This document shows positions 52,826 through 62,530 of a stretch of 64,000 bases of DNA, one piece after another. The position numbers and the translations under genes are program-made. A model generated the notes under the pieces. It searched no databases. It had not been told where the DNA came from and worked only from the letters and a program-made list of their open reading frames with translations. Position 1 is the stretch's first letter. Every line of letters starts with the position of its first letter. Origin of the DNA: Pectobacterium aroidearum (lineage in GTDB: Bacteria; Pseudomonadota; Gammaproteobacteria; Enterobacterales; Enterobacteriaceae); NCBI RefSeq assembly GCF_041228105.1, contig NZ_CP166097.1, forward strand, positions 1,116,001 through 1,180,000. The letters are read 5' to 3'.

Positions 52826-55423
52826 GTGATTCGAATTGAACTGCCGACACTGGTTGAACGACTCAACCCTGTGTGCCGTCATATGCTGGAAGAAGCGGCG
52901 GCACTCTGTATTCAGCATCAGGGTGCGGAAATCCGCATTGAGCACCTGTTGATGAAAATGCTGGAAACTCCGCTGTGTGATGTACGCCAGATCCTCAAAC
53001 GTGCGGGCGTCGATGCGGATGAGCTGTCTTCACTGCTTCTGCCTTCCTCCGTGGATAAGGAGTTTGACGCGGGCTACCCTTCATTCTCTCCTCTGCTGGT
53101 GGAGTGGTTGCAGGATAGCTGGCTGCTGGCGTCGGCGGAGTTTCAACACACGCGTTTGCGTAGCGGCATTCTGCTGCTGGTCTTGCTGATGACGCCAAAT
53201 CGCTATGTGGCAGGCGCGATATCTCGTCCGCTGGCGCAGATCAACCGTGAGCTTTTACGCCAGCAGTTTGATGAGTGGGTGAAGGATTCGGTTGAAACGG
53301 AAGTCGCGGTGCAATCGGCTACAGCCGAACAAGCCGTGGCGGCGACCACGCAGTTGTCCCGCTATACCCAAAACGTAACGGAATCTGCCCGACAGGGACA
53401 GTTGGATCCGGTGTTGTGCCGCGACCATGAAATCGATCTGATGATCGACATTCTCTCTCGCCGTCGTAAAAACAACCCGATTGTGGTCGGGGAAGCGGGC
53501 GTGGGTAAAAGTGCGCTGATCGAAGGGCTGGCGCTGCGCATCATTGCGGGCGCGGTGCCGGAAAGATTGCGGGATGTCGAACTGCTTACGCTCGATCTGG
53601 GAGCGATGCAGGCTGGCGCTTCGGTGAAAGGTGAATTTGAGAAACGCTTCAAAGGTGTGATGCAGGAAGTGAAAGAGGCACCGCGCCCTATCATTCTGTT
53701 TATCGATGAAGCGCATACGCTCATCGGGGCCGGTAATCAGGCGGGCGGGCTGGATGTTTCCAACCTGCTTAAGCCAGCGCTGGCGCGCGGTGAACTGCGT
53801 ACGATCGCGGCAACGACCTGGAGTGAATACAAAAAATACGTGGAGAAGGACGCCGCGCTTTCCCGCCGTTTCCAGCTTGTCAAAGTGGGGGAGCCGAATG
53901 CGGAAGAAGCCACGGTTATCTTACGCGGGCTGCGCGGCATCTATGAAAAGGCGCACGGCGTTCTGATTGATGAGGATGCGCTTCAGGCGGCGGCACAGCT
54001 GTCGGCGCGTTATATCTCCGGCCGTCAACTGCCAGACAAGGCGATTGACGTGCTGGATACCGCCAGCGCGCGCGTCGCCATTAACCTGACGACGCCACCG
54101 CGTGCGGTCAGCCAGCTCCAGACTCGCCTGCGCCAGCAGGAGATGGAAATCACCCAGCTTGAGCGTCAGGCGCGTATCGGCCTGGGCAATACCGAAGAGC
54201 GGTTAGCCGAACTGCGTGACGCCCGTGAGGCCGGCGCGGCACAGCTGGCGCAGTTGGAAGCCGATTGGCAGCAGCAGAAAACGCAGGTTCAGCGCGTGAT
54301 TGAACTGCGTACCGCACTGCTGGATGACGAGCAGGCTGTCGATTTTGATGCAGCATCGGCGACGGCGGAGCTGGCCGCCTGTGAACAGGCGCTGGAAGCG
54401 CTGCAACACTCCTCCGTTCTGGTCTCCCCTCACGTTGATAAAACGCAGATTGCTGCGGTCATTGCCGAGTGGACGGGCGTGCCGCTGAACCGTATCTCAC
54501 AGGGTGAAATGGATGTCGTCACGCGCCTGCCTGAATTCCTAGGCGAGTCGATTAAAGGGCAGCAGTTGGCGATTGCCCACCTGCATAAACACCTGCTGAC
54601 CGCGCGCGCCGATCTGCGTCGTCCGGGGCGTCCGCTGGGGGCTTTCCTGCTGGTGGGGCCGAGCGGCGTGGGTAAAACGGAAACCGTGGTGCAGATTGCC
54701 GACCTGATGTTTGGCGGACGTAACTATCTGACCACCATCAATATGTCCGAGTATCAGGAGAAACACACGGTTTCACGCCTGATCGGGTCACCGCCGGGCT
54801 ATGTCGGGTTTGGTGAAGGGGGCGTCTTGACCGAAGCCATCCGCCAGAAACCGTATTCCGTGGTACTGCTGGATGAAGTGGAGAAGGCGCACCCTGATGT
54901 CCTGAACCTGTTCTATCAGGCGTTTGATAAAGGTGAACTCGCCGATGGCGAAGGCCGGGTGATCGACTGTCGCAACGTGGTGTTCTTCCTGACGTCCAAC
55001 CTCGGGTTCCAAACGATCGTGAATTACGCCGAGCAGTCGGATGTGTTGCTGGATGCGCTCTATCCCGAACTGGCGGCCTTCTTTAAACCTGCGCTGTTGG
55101 CGCGTATGGAAGTCATTCCGTACCTGCCGCTGGCGCATGACACTATGGTCGAGATTGTACAAGGCAAACTGTCGCGTCTGGTGTCTCTGCTGCAACAGCG
55201 CTTTGGCGCAGACGTCATTATTGAAGACGAGGTGCCGGAAGAGATTCTGCGGTTGGCGAACCGCAGCGAAAATGGGGCGCGTATGCTCGAATCGGTGATT
55301 GATGGCGCCTTGCTGCCGCCGGTCTCGCTACAGCTGCTGCAACGCCTGTCTGCGGGCGAACCCGTCAGCCGCATTCATTTCCGCGTCGACGCCGGCCAGT
55401 TCCAGACTGAGGTGGAGGGCTGA
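52826..55423 (+). CDS. tssH: T6SS sheath-disassembly ATPase TssH (ClpV)
   Basis: An 865-residue Clp/Hsp100 AAA+ ATPase that pulls apart the contracted TssBC sheath for reuse. The N-domain (about 1-160) binds TssC. First AAA+ module: Walker A GEAGVGKSAL (about 221), Walker B IILFIDEAHTLIGAG. A coiled middle region (about 410-530) follows. Second module: Walker A GPSGVGKTETVVQ (about 609), then INMSEYQEKHTVSRLIGSPPGYVGFGEGG and VVLLDEVEKAHPDV. Length matches ClpV proteins. It lies 2 bp from the sigma-54 activator gene. Confidence 0.97.
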   Translation: MIRIELPTLVERLNPVCRHMLEEAAALCIQHQGAEIRIEHLLMKMLETPLCDVRQILKRAGVDADELSSLLLPSSVDKEFDAGYPSFSPLLVEWLQDSWLLASAEFQHTRLRSGILLLVLLMTPNRYVAGAISRPLAQINRELLRQQFDEWVKDSVETEVAVQSATAEQAVAATTQLSRYTQNVTESARQGQLDPVLCRDHEIDLMIDILSRRRKNNPIVVGEAGVGKSALIEGLALRIIAGAVPERLRDVELLTLDLGAMQAGASVKGEFEKRFKGVMQEVKEAPRPIILFIDEAHTLIGAGNQAGGLDVSNLLKPALARGELRTIAATTWSEYKKYVEKDAALSRRFQLVKVGEPNAEEATVILRGLRGIYEKAHGVLIDEDALQAAAQLSARYISGRQLPDKAIDVLDTASARVAINLTTPPRAVSQLQTRLRQQEMEITQLERQARIGLGNTEERLAELRDAREAGAAQLAQLEADWQQQKTQVQRVIELRTALLDDEQAVDFDAASATAELAACEQALEALQHSSVLVSPHVDKTQIAAVIAEWTGVPLNRISQGEMDVVTRLPEFLGESIKGQQLAIAHLHKHLLTARADLRRPGRPLGAFLLVGPSGVGKTETVVQIADLMFGGRNYLTTINMSEYQEKHTVSRLIGSPPGYVGFGEGGVLTEAIRQKPYSVVLLDEVEKAHPDVLNLFYQAFDKGELADGEGRVIDCRNVVFFLTSNLGFQTIVNYAEQSDVLLDALYPELAAFFKPALLARMEVIPYLPLAHDTMVEIVQGKLSRLVSLLQQRFGADVIIEDEVPEEILRLANRSENGARMLESVIDGALLPPVSLQLLQRLSAGEPVSRIHFRVDAGQFQTEVEG

Positions 55424-55425
55424 GT

Positions 55426-56964
55426 ATGCAACATGCCCTCGAACTGGCGCTTGCACTCACCCGGCAGCATGACGAGGCCGGTCTGTGCGATTGGTTGCTG
55501 GAAACCATGCAGGCTGCCTGGCAGCCTCAAGGGATGCTACTGGGGATGGTGGATGTCAGCGGCAGGCAGCTGACCTGCCAGGGGCGGGTGCATGACACGC
55601 CGGTGGCGCTGAACCTGGGGGTGGATGACTTTAGCCACCCGCTGGCTTATGCGCTGCATAAGAATCAGGCGCGTACCTGGGATTCTCTCTATGGCGGCGC
55701 ACGCATTGAGCACCGTGATTTTCGGCAGATGCTGATCTCTGTCGGAACGAATTGCGGGCTTCATGCGCAGCCATTGCTGTCAGACAGCGGTAAGCCGTTG
55801 GCGGTGCTGGCGCTGCTGGATACGCCGACGCGCCTGCAAACGTTGCATCAGCGCGGTGAGTGCGAACGGCTGGCACAGGTGTTTTGTCGCCAGCTTATCC
55901 TGCTGCGTGAACTGGCGCACACCCGTCGGGAGCAGGTCGCGCTGAGAGATTCGCTCCGCCAGATTAAGGATGAAGGGCAAAGCCGTCGCGAGCAGGAAAA
56001 ACGGGTAGAAACGACGCTGGTGGGTCAGTCCACCGTGATTAAGGCGCTGCACCAGCAGATTTATCAGGCGGCAAAACACCGTCTTTCGGTGCTGATTCAG
56101 GGCGAAACCGGGTCAGGGAAAGATGTGGTGGCGCGTCTGCTGCATCAGTGCTCCGAGCGTGCCAGCAAACCTTTTATTGCCATCAACTGTGCCGCGATCC
56201 CGGAAAACCTGATTGAAAGCGAGCTGTTTGGCTACCAGAAAGGCGCGTTCTCCGGCGCGCAAAGCAACAAGATTGGTCTGGTCGAGCAGGCTAACGGCGG
56301 AACCCTGTTTCTGGATGAGGTCGGCGATATGCCACAGTCCATGCAGGCCAAGCTGTTAAGGGTATTGGAGACGCACAGTTTCCGTCCTTTGGGCGCGGAG
56401 AAAGAAGTGCATTCCGATTTTCGCCTGATTGCCGCGACGCATCAGCCGCTGGAGCAGCACGTGTCTGATGGCGTGTTTCGGCAGGATCTCTACCACCGCC
56501 TTTGCCAGTGTTTATTGCAGGTCGCGCCGCTGCGCGAGCGGCCAGACGATATTCGCCTGCTGTGCGAGCACTTCATCAATCAATTCGCAGACAAACAGCA
56601 AAAACACGTTGGGCCATTAAATCGGGCTTTTCTGCGCCAACTGGTGGGGTATGACTTTCCCGGCAATGTGCGGGAACTGCGTAACCTGCTGGAGGTTGCC
56701 TGCGCCCATACGCCGGACGGCGAGGCGCTGTCTCTGGCGTCGTTGCCGCCCGAGTTGCGTGAGCGGCTAACGAGTAGCACGGCGGAAGAGCAGGATCGCT
56801 ACCAACACATCCACGATTTGCGTATTGCCACACAGCGGTATGAAGCGGCTGTCATTGAGGCACGCCTGCGCCAGTTTCAGGGGAACCGCCTGCTGGTGGC
56901 TGATAGCCTCAATATTCCCAAACGTACTCTTGACCACAAATGCCAGAAGCTGGAGGTAAATTGA
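55426..56964 (+). CDS. vasH: Sigma-54-dependent activator VasH
   Basis: A 512-residue enhancer-binding protein. Residues 1-190 form a GAF-like sensory domain; the AAA+ domain has Walker A IQGETGSGKDVVARLL (about 223), ELFGYQKGAFSGA (about 262-277), Walker B GGTLFLDEVGDMP and the arginine-finger region RQDLYHRL; the C-terminal HTH is FQGNRLLVADSLNIPKRTLDHK. VasH drives sigma-54 transcription of T6SS genes, especially hcp and vgrG clusters. The sigma-54-contacting loop reads GAFSGA instead of the usual GAFTGA. The stop shares one base with the following vasI start. Confidence 0.94.
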   Translation: MQHALELALALTRQHDEAGLCDWLLETMQAAWQPQGMLLGMVDVSGRQLTCQGRVHDTPVALNLGVDDFSHPLAYALHKNQARTWDSLYGGARIEHRDFRQMLISVGTNCGLHAQPLLSDSGKPLAVLALLDTPTRLQTLHQRGECERLAQVFCRQLILLRELAHTRREQVALRDSLRQIKDEGQSRREQEKRVETTLVGQSTVIKALHQQIYQAAKHRLSVLIQGETGSGKDVVARLLHQCSERASKPFIAINCAAIPENLIESELFGYQKGAFSGAQSNKIGLVEQANGGTLFLDEVGDMPQSMQAKLLRVLETHSFRPLGAEKEVHSDFRLIAATHQPLEQHVSDGVFRQDLYHRLCQCLLQVAPLRERPDDIRLLCEHFINQFADKQQKHVGPLNRAFLRQLVGYDFPGNVRELRNLLEVACAHTPDGEALSLASLPPELRERLTSSTAEEQDRYQHIHDLRIATQRYEAAVIEARLRQFQGNRLLVADSLNIPKRTLDHKCQKLEVN

Positions 56965-57524
56965 TGTTTCTGACGATGGCCCCCCTACTGTTGGCAACTG
57001 CCGCGACGCCCGATCCCGCCTGGCAGTCGTTATGGGAACAGTGCCGTAATGAGACGGCTCCAGAACTTCGGCTGGCCTGCTATGACGCGTTGGGGCGGGA
57101 AGCGGAACGTACCGGTACGCTCTCCCCGCAGGGTGATAAAACAATGGCTGGCAACACCTTTCAACTGGGGCGTGAAGCCGACAGTGGTGATATGACGCTC
57201 ACCCGCGTGCTGGCTGATGGCAACACGCTGGTGATTAGCTGTGCCAGTAATATTACGCACTTGCGCTTAACGCTCAGTGAACCCTGGAAAGGGGAAGCCG
57301 TCACGTCACAGCTTGATGGCGTAACGGTGTCAGACAGCTGGTTTATTCGTAACCGCGGGCTGCTGCTGGAATCAGGGCGCGGCCTGCCAGCGATTGATGC
57401 GTTAAAGCGCTGGATTGGGCATCGAGAATTGGTGCTGAACGGGGCGGATGGTCATACGTTGCGTATCGAACTCGCCGGGCTGGGTGACGCGCTCGCGCCG
57501 CTGCGTCAGCAGTGTCACTGGTAA
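56964..57524 (+). CDS. vasI: T6SS-associated protein VasI/TagO
   Basis: A 186-residue protein of the VC_A0118/VasI family. The short hydrophobic N-terminus MFLTMAPLLLATAA may be a signal peptide, though it lacks positive charge. WQSLWEQCRNETAPELRLACYDALG is the family's Cys-pair helix, and DGVTVSDSWFIRNRGLLLESGRGLPAIDALKRW lies in the C-terminal half. Its exact role is unclear; in other systems TagO proteins assist assembly of the apparatus. The start at 56964 overlaps the vasH stop by one base with GGAGG upstream. Confidence 0.85.
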   Translation: MFLTMAPLLLATAATPDPAWQSLWEQCRNETAPELRLACYDALGREAERTGTLSPQGDKTMAGNTFQLGREADSGDMTLTRVLADGNTLVISCASNITHLRLTLSEPWKGEAVTSQLDGVTVSDSWFIRNRGLLLESGRGLPAIDALKRWIGHRELVLNGADGHTLRIELAGLGDALAPLRQQCHW

Positions 57525-57535
57525 AGGAGGCGTTC

Positions 57536-58960
57536 ATGCATGCACATCCCTGGTGTAAACGCCTGCAAACCTCGTTACCGGATGAGATGTTGCGCGCGGC
57601 GGTATTGCCTGACGATCCGCTCTGGGAAAAGGTCGAGACGGAGTTGGTCAAGCTGGGATCGCTGGCGCATAACCAGGTCGACCTTAACGTAGTTGCGGGT
57701 TATTGCCTGACCTTGCTGGAAAGCAAAACCAAAGACATGCGGGTACTGGTGCAGCTACTGCGCTGCTTACAGCACCCGGCCAAAGCAACACCGTTTTCTA
57801 CCGCGCTGATGCTGCTGGACAGCTGGCTGGAGAGTTATTGGGCGATCGCCTGGCCTGCCAGTCCGGTTCAGAAGCAGAAGCTGATGATCCAGATTATTCG
57901 GCGTTTTGAGAGCGTGCTTCCGCGTATTGCAGAAAGCGGCTCCAGCGCAGAGCTGGAGCAATTGCAGAAATTAACGGAGCAAGTGGCGACCCGCTGGAGC
58001 GAACTGGTCAGCGACAAAGCCGCGCTGATGGATGAACTGGTGCAGGGCATTAAGCGTGCCAGACAGCGGCAGCAGGCGCAGGAACAGGCGAATCAGACGG
58101 CGAAACCGACGCCGACGGCCAGCGGCGGTGGAGCAACAGGCGGGAGTGAAACCAGCGCCAGCGTGGCCTCGACGCCAGTCAGTTCGGTAGAAATTAATTC
58201 ATCCGACGAGCGCGGCTGGCGGCAAACCCAGCTGAACGTCGCGGCGCTGCTGGTTGAGCGCCATCCCGGCTCACCGATTGGCTACCGTCTGCGCCGTCAC
58301 GCTATCTGGTCCGGTATTGCCACACCGCCGATGTCATCCAAGGGAAATAAAACCCAACTGGCGCCCGTCTCGGCGGATCGCGTGGATGAATACCAAAGTG
58401 CGCTGGCACAGGCTGACTTGGCGCTGTGGGAACGGATAGAACAAAGCCTGGTGCTGGCACCTTACTGGTTTGATGGCCATATGCTGTCCGCTTCAGTGGC
58501 CTCACGGTTGGGACATACCTCTGTCGCGACGGCGATTGCCGAGGAGCTTTCGGCGTTTATTCAGCGTTTACCTGAGCTGCGTGAACTGGCGTTCAGCGAT
58601 GGCGCGCCCTTTTTGACCGGGAAGTGTAGCCAGTGGCTACAGTCCAGCCAGCCCGTTCGCGGTGGTGGCGGGGCACGGCAGGACGATCTGGCGACGGAGG
58701 CGGCCGCCTGCCGGGATGAGAAAGGAATTGGCGCGGCGATGCAGTTATTGGATGAACGTATGCGCCGCCTGAAAGAACCGCGTGACCGCTTTTATGCCGA
58801 GTTGGTACTGGCAGATTTACTCGCCGAAGAAGGGATGAAGTCACTGGCAGCACAGCACTATCAGCACATGTGGCAGGAAAGCCAACAATTGGGCCTGATG
58901 CAATGGGAACCGGGAATGGTCAGCCGCGTAGAGCGGTTGGCGGCATCCCGCAAAAAATAA
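57536..58960 (+). CDS. tssA: T6SS assembly protein TssA (VasJ, ImpA N-domain)
   Basis: A 474-residue TssA-type protein. The N-terminal ImpA domain shows LVKLGSLAHNQVDLNVVAGYCLTLLESKTKDMRVLVQLLRCL and LMLLDSWLESYWAIAWPAS; a Gln/Ala/Thr/Gly-rich linker (about 180-225) follows; the C-terminal VasJ-type domain includes RHPGSPIGYRLRRHAIW and LVLAPYWFDGHMLSASVASRLG. TssA caps and primes sheath growth and contacts the baseplate. The start at 57536 (MHAHPWCKR) has AGGAGG upstream and lies 11 bp after vasI. Confidence 0.92.
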   Translation: MHAHPWCKRLQTSLPDEMLRAAVLPDDPLWEKVETELVKLGSLAHNQVDLNVVAGYCLTLLESKTKDMRVLVQLLRCLQHPAKATPFSTALMLLDSWLESYWAIAWPASPVQKQKLMIQIIRRFESVLPRIAESGSSAELEQLQKLTEQVATRWSELVSDKAALMDELVQGIKRARQRQQAQEQANQTAKPTPTASGGGATGGSETSASVASTPVSSVEINSSDERGWRQTQLNVAALLVERHPGSPIGYRLRRHAIWSGIATPPMSSKGNKTQLAPVSADRVDEYQSALAQADLALWERIEQSLVLAPYWFDGHMLSASVASRLGHTSVATAIAEELSAFIQRLPELRELAFSDGAPFLTGKCSQWLQSSQPVRGGGGARQDDLATEAAACRDEKGIGAAMQLLDERMRRLKEPRDRFYAELVLADLLAEEGMKSLAAQHYQHMWQESQQLGLMQWEPGMVSRVERLAASRKK

Positions 58961-58984
58961 GACATTCGGAGTGAATGGTCACTT

Positions 58985-61900
58985 ATGTTTAAAACAATCA
59001 TAACCTTTCTACGCAAGCAGTTGCCTAAACTGAAACCCTCCTGGCTGCTTTTGGGCGTGCTACTGTGGATCGTCGTGCTGGTTCTGGCCTGGTGGCTGGG
59101 GCCGCGTTTGGTGGTGGGCGAATCACGCCCGTTACAGGGAATCTGGGGCCGCGTGGTGTTCACGCTGGTCTGGCTGTGGCTGGCGTTCTCCTATAGTGCC
59201 TGGATGGTCTGGCGTCGTGTGCAGCAGATGCGTGCGGAGCGTCATGAACAACAGGTAATTGAGCAGGATCCCTTGCAGGTGTATGTCGATAGCCAGCAGA
59301 CGTTTCTCGATCGCTGGCTGGAGGCATTTCAGACCCAACTGGGTAAACGCGCACTGTATGCGATGCCTTGGTATCTGACGATTGGTCTGGCTGGCAGCGG
59401 GAAAAGCAGCCTGATCCATCGTGCCAACCCGGCAAACAAAATGAACCCGAAGCTGGATGCGGAGCTGCGAGACGTGGCGGCAGGCCAGCAGGTGAGCAGT
59501 TGGGTCGGTGAGTCCGCCGTTATCTGGGACCCCAGCGGACAGCTACTCGCACAGCCTGAACTGGAAGGCGATTCACTCGGACAGCGTTATGCTCGACTGT
59601 GGCAGCACCTGCTCCAGTGGCTGAGTGAAAACCGCCGCCGCCAGCCGCTTAATGGTCTGGTGCTCACGCTGGATATTTCCTGGCTGGCACAGGCTGGCGT
59701 CGCGGATCGCAAAGCTTATGCGCAGGTCATGCGCGCGCGTTTGCAGGAAATTTCCGTCAACATCAATACGCGTTTACCGGTGTATATCGCGCTGACCCGG
59801 CTGGATATGCTGAGCGGCTTCGATAAGGTCTATCGTCAGTTAAACCGCGACGCGCGTCAGGCGGTATTAGGGGTGACCTTTACCCCGCAGGCGAGCAATG
59901 GCAAAGGTTGGTTAGAAGAGCTGGAGCGTTTCTGGGATGAGTGGGTCACGCACCTGAATGACAACCTGCCAGACATGCTGCTGACGCAGTCCGACAGAAG
60001 CGTGCGCAATTCGCTGTTCTCGTTCGTCCGCCAACTCGCCGGCGTGAAAGATTATGTGATGGAAGTGCTGACGGAAACGTTAGCGACGGGCGAGGATCGC
60101 GCGTTTCTGATTCGCGGTGTCTACGTGAGTTCTGTCTATCAGCAAGGGGTACCGTTCGACGCCTTTGCGCAGTCGGCTTCCCGACGCTATCAACTGCCTG
60201 AACCGATTAATCCTGCGCTGCGCGGGGAATCCAATACGTTCTTTGTGCAGCGCCTTTTCCCTGACGTCATCTTCCCTGAGGCCAGTCTGGCGGGTGAAAA
60301 CCGGCTGCATAGCCTCTATCGTCGGCGTCGACTGAGCATTGGTGTAGGTTGCATGCTGCTTGCCAGTCTGGTGCTGATTGGCAGCTGGCACCATTTCTAT
60401 CGGGTCAATGAAGAGGCCGGACGTAACGTACTGACGAAAGCGCAGGCGTTTATCGGCACCAATGAACTGGAAGGGCAGCCGGGCTACGGTTATCAGCAGT
60501 TGCCGCGGTTGAATTTGATTCGCGATGCGACCTTATCTTTTGGTAATTACCACGAACGTACGCCGATGCTGGCCGATCTTGGCCTGTATCAGGGCGGCAA
60601 GATTGGGCCTTATGTTGAAGGCACTTACCTGCAAATGCTGAACCAGCGCTTTCTTCCGGCGGTGATGCAAGGGCTGCTGGAGGATTTGAATCAGGCACCT
60701 GCCAATAGTGAGCAAAAGCTGACGATTCTGCGCGTGATGCGGATGTTGGATGATGCGTCAGGGCGTAATAAATCGCTGGTCGAACAGTTTATGGCGCAGC
60801 GTTGGCAGAAGGCATTTCCCGGTCAGGGCAATGTGCAGGAGCAGCTGATGCAGCATCTGGATTATGCCCTTGATCACACGGATTGGCACAAGGCGCGTGA
60901 GCAGAAAGATGCGGTAGCCATCAGCACGTTTGCTCCCTTTAATCAGCCGATTACGCTGGCCCAGCAGGAACTGAGCAAGCTGCCGATGTATCAGCGCGTT
61001 TATCAGAGCCTGGTCATGAAGGCGACACAGGTGTTGCCGCCGGATTTAGCGATCCGTGATGAGGTCGGGCCGACCTTTGACCCGGTGTTTTCCCTGCGTA
61101 ATGACAAAGCGGGAAGCGTGCCGCGGTTGCTGACGTACCCCGGCTTTAGTGATTATTACCTCAAGCAGGACAAAGCCCTGTTAGAGCTGACGGCGCTGGA
61201 TGCTTGGGTACTGGGGCAGCGTGAGCGTGCGCAGTTCAGCGAGGCCGATCGGCGTGAAATTCTGCGTCAGGTGAACGATCGCTACATTACGGATTACATC
61301 AACCAGTGGCAGAAAGTGCTGGCGAACATTGATGTGCAGACGCTCGATACGCCGGAGCAGGCGCTCGATATTCTCACGGATATTACCGGCAACGATCAGC
61401 CTTTCCAGCGTGTGCTGACGACGGTTAGTGATAACACCCGCATTCGTAAGCTGGCCGATGATGACAACGACACGGCGCAGAACATCAATACGCGGATTGG
61501 TCGTCCGTTTATGACCATCAACGCGGCGCTGAGCGGACGTGGTGAGCAGGGGCCGCTGGTGCAAGAGGTCAATCAGAAGCTGACCGATCTCTATCACTAT
61601 CTCGATCAGATCGTTAACGCGACCGATCCTGGGCAGGCGGCATTGAAAGCGGTGCAGGCGCGGCAGGGAAATAAATTTGCCGATCCGGTATTCGCTTTAC
61701 AGCAATACGCCCGCAGCCTTCCCGCGCCGCTGGATCGCTGGGTCGGACAGCTCGCCGGAGAGAGCGCGAGTTTGGTGACCGGGCTGGCGATGTCGTCACT
61801 GAATCAGGAATGGCTGGATAAAGTCGTCACGCCATTCAATGAGAAGCTGGCGGATCGTTATCCCTTCGACCCGTCATCGAACAAGGATGTGCCACTGTCG

Positions 61901-62482
61901 GAAATGGAAATGTTCTTCATGGCTGGCGGGACGCTGGACAGCTTCTATCAAACGAACCTCAAGGCGATGATGGAAAGCGGCATGCTGGAAGAAGGCATGG
62001 CGTCGCCGTTGCAGGCTGAATTGGTGAAACAGCTTGAACGCGCCACTCGCATCCGCCAGACCCTGTTTAATGCGCAGGGCAGTCTGGAAGTGCATTTCGT
62101 GCTGGAGCCGCTGGAACTGACAGCGAACAAGCGCCGCAGCGTACTCAATCTGGATGGACAACTGCTGGAATACAGCCACGGTCGTCGCCAGAAAACGCCG
62201 CTGGTGTGGCCAAACAGTATGCGTGACGGAGCTGAGAGCAAGCTGACACTGGTGCCGGACGATCGTGAGCGTTCACCGCGCAGCCTGAGCTTTAGCGGGC
62301 CGTGGGCGATGTTCCGGTTAATCAATAGCGATCAGCTGACTCAGGTGAATGAGAACACCTTTGACGTGCGTTTCTCGCTGGAGAACGGTGCGATGACGTA
62401 TCGCGTGTATACCGATGCTAGCCATAACCCGTTTGCCGGTGGTCTGTTCAGCCAGTTCACGCTGCCTGACTCTCTTTATTAA
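58985..62482 (+). CDS. tssM: T6SS inner-membrane protein TssM (IcmF/VasK)
   Basis: An 1165-residue IcmF-family protein. Two N-terminal membrane segments, WLLLGVLLWIVVLVLAWWLG (about 19-38) and VVFTLVWLWLAFSYSAWMVW (about 57-76), precede the cytoplasmic GTPase-like domain with Walker A GLAGSGKSSL (about 136-145). A third segment, LSIGVGCMLLASLVLIGSW (about 450-470), leads to the large periplasmic domain that binds TssJ. With TssL and TssJ it forms the trans-envelope channel. It lies 24 bp after tssA and is followed by a 9-bp stem-loop. Confidence 0.96.
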   Translation: MFKTIITFLRKQLPKLKPSWLLLGVLLWIVVLVLAWWLGPRLVVGESRPLQGIWGRVVFTLVWLWLAFSYSAWMVWRRVQQMRAERHEQQVIEQDPLQVYVDSQQTFLDRWLEAFQTQLGKRALYAMPWYLTIGLAGSGKSSLIHRANPANKMNPKLDAELRDVAAGQQVSSWVGESAVIWDPSGQLLAQPELEGDSLGQRYARLWQHLLQWLSENRRRQPLNGLVLTLDISWLAQAGVADRKAYAQVMRARLQEISVNINTRLPVYIALTRLDMLSGFDKVYRQLNRDARQAVLGVTFTPQASNGKGWLEELERFWDEWVTHLNDNLPDMLLTQSDRSVRNSLFSFVRQLAGVKDYVMEVLTETLATGEDRAFLIRGVYVSSVYQQGVPFDAFAQSASRRYQLPEPINPALRGESNTFFVQRLFPDVIFPEASLAGENRLHSLYRRRRLSIGVGCMLLASLVLIGSWHHFYRVNEEAGRNVLTKAQAFIGTNELEGQPGYGYQQLPRLNLIRDATLSFGNYHERTPMLADLGLYQGGKIGPYVEGTYLQMLNQRFLPAVMQGLLEDLNQAPANSEQKLTILRVMRMLDDASGRNKSLVEQFMAQRWQKAFPGQGNVQEQLMQHLDYALDHTDWHKAREQKDAVAISTFAPFNQPITLAQQELSKLPMYQRVYQSLVMKATQVLPPDLAIRDEVGPTFDPVFSLRNDKAGSVPRLLTYPGFSDYYLKQDKALLELTALDAWVLGQRERAQFSEADRREILRQVNDRYITDYINQWQKVLANIDVQTLDTPEQALDILTDITGNDQPFQRVLTTVSDNTRIRKLADDDNDTAQNINTRIGRPFMTINAALSGRGEQGPLVQEVNQKLTDLYHYLDQIVNATDPGQAALKAVQARQGNKFADPVFALQQYARSLPAPLDRWVGQLAGESASLVTGLAMSSLNQEWLDKVVTPFNEKLADRYPFDPSSNKDVPLSEMEMFFMAGGTLDSFYQTNLKAMMESGMLEEGMASPLQAELVKQLERATRIRQTLFNAQGSLEVHFVLEPLELTANKRRSVLNLDGQLLEYSHGRRQKTPLVWPNSMRDGAESKLTLVPDDRERSPRSLSFSGPWAMFRLINSDQLTQVNENTFDVRFSLENGAMTYRVYTDASHNPFAGGLFSQFTLPDSLY

Positions 62483-62491
62483 TTAACTCTC

Positions 62492-62511
62492 GGGAGCCTG
62501 TTCAGGCTCCC
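62492..62511 (+). terminator. tssM-vasL intergenic stem-loop
   Basis: GGGAGCCTG (62492-62500), loop TT, CAGGCTCCC (62503-62511): a perfect 9-bp stem without a T-tract. It is the only such structure inside the otherwise tightly packed operon and may partly stop transcription or stabilise the upstream mRNA. Confidence 0.6.
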
Positions 62512-62530
62512 TATTGCTGGATGATGTGAT

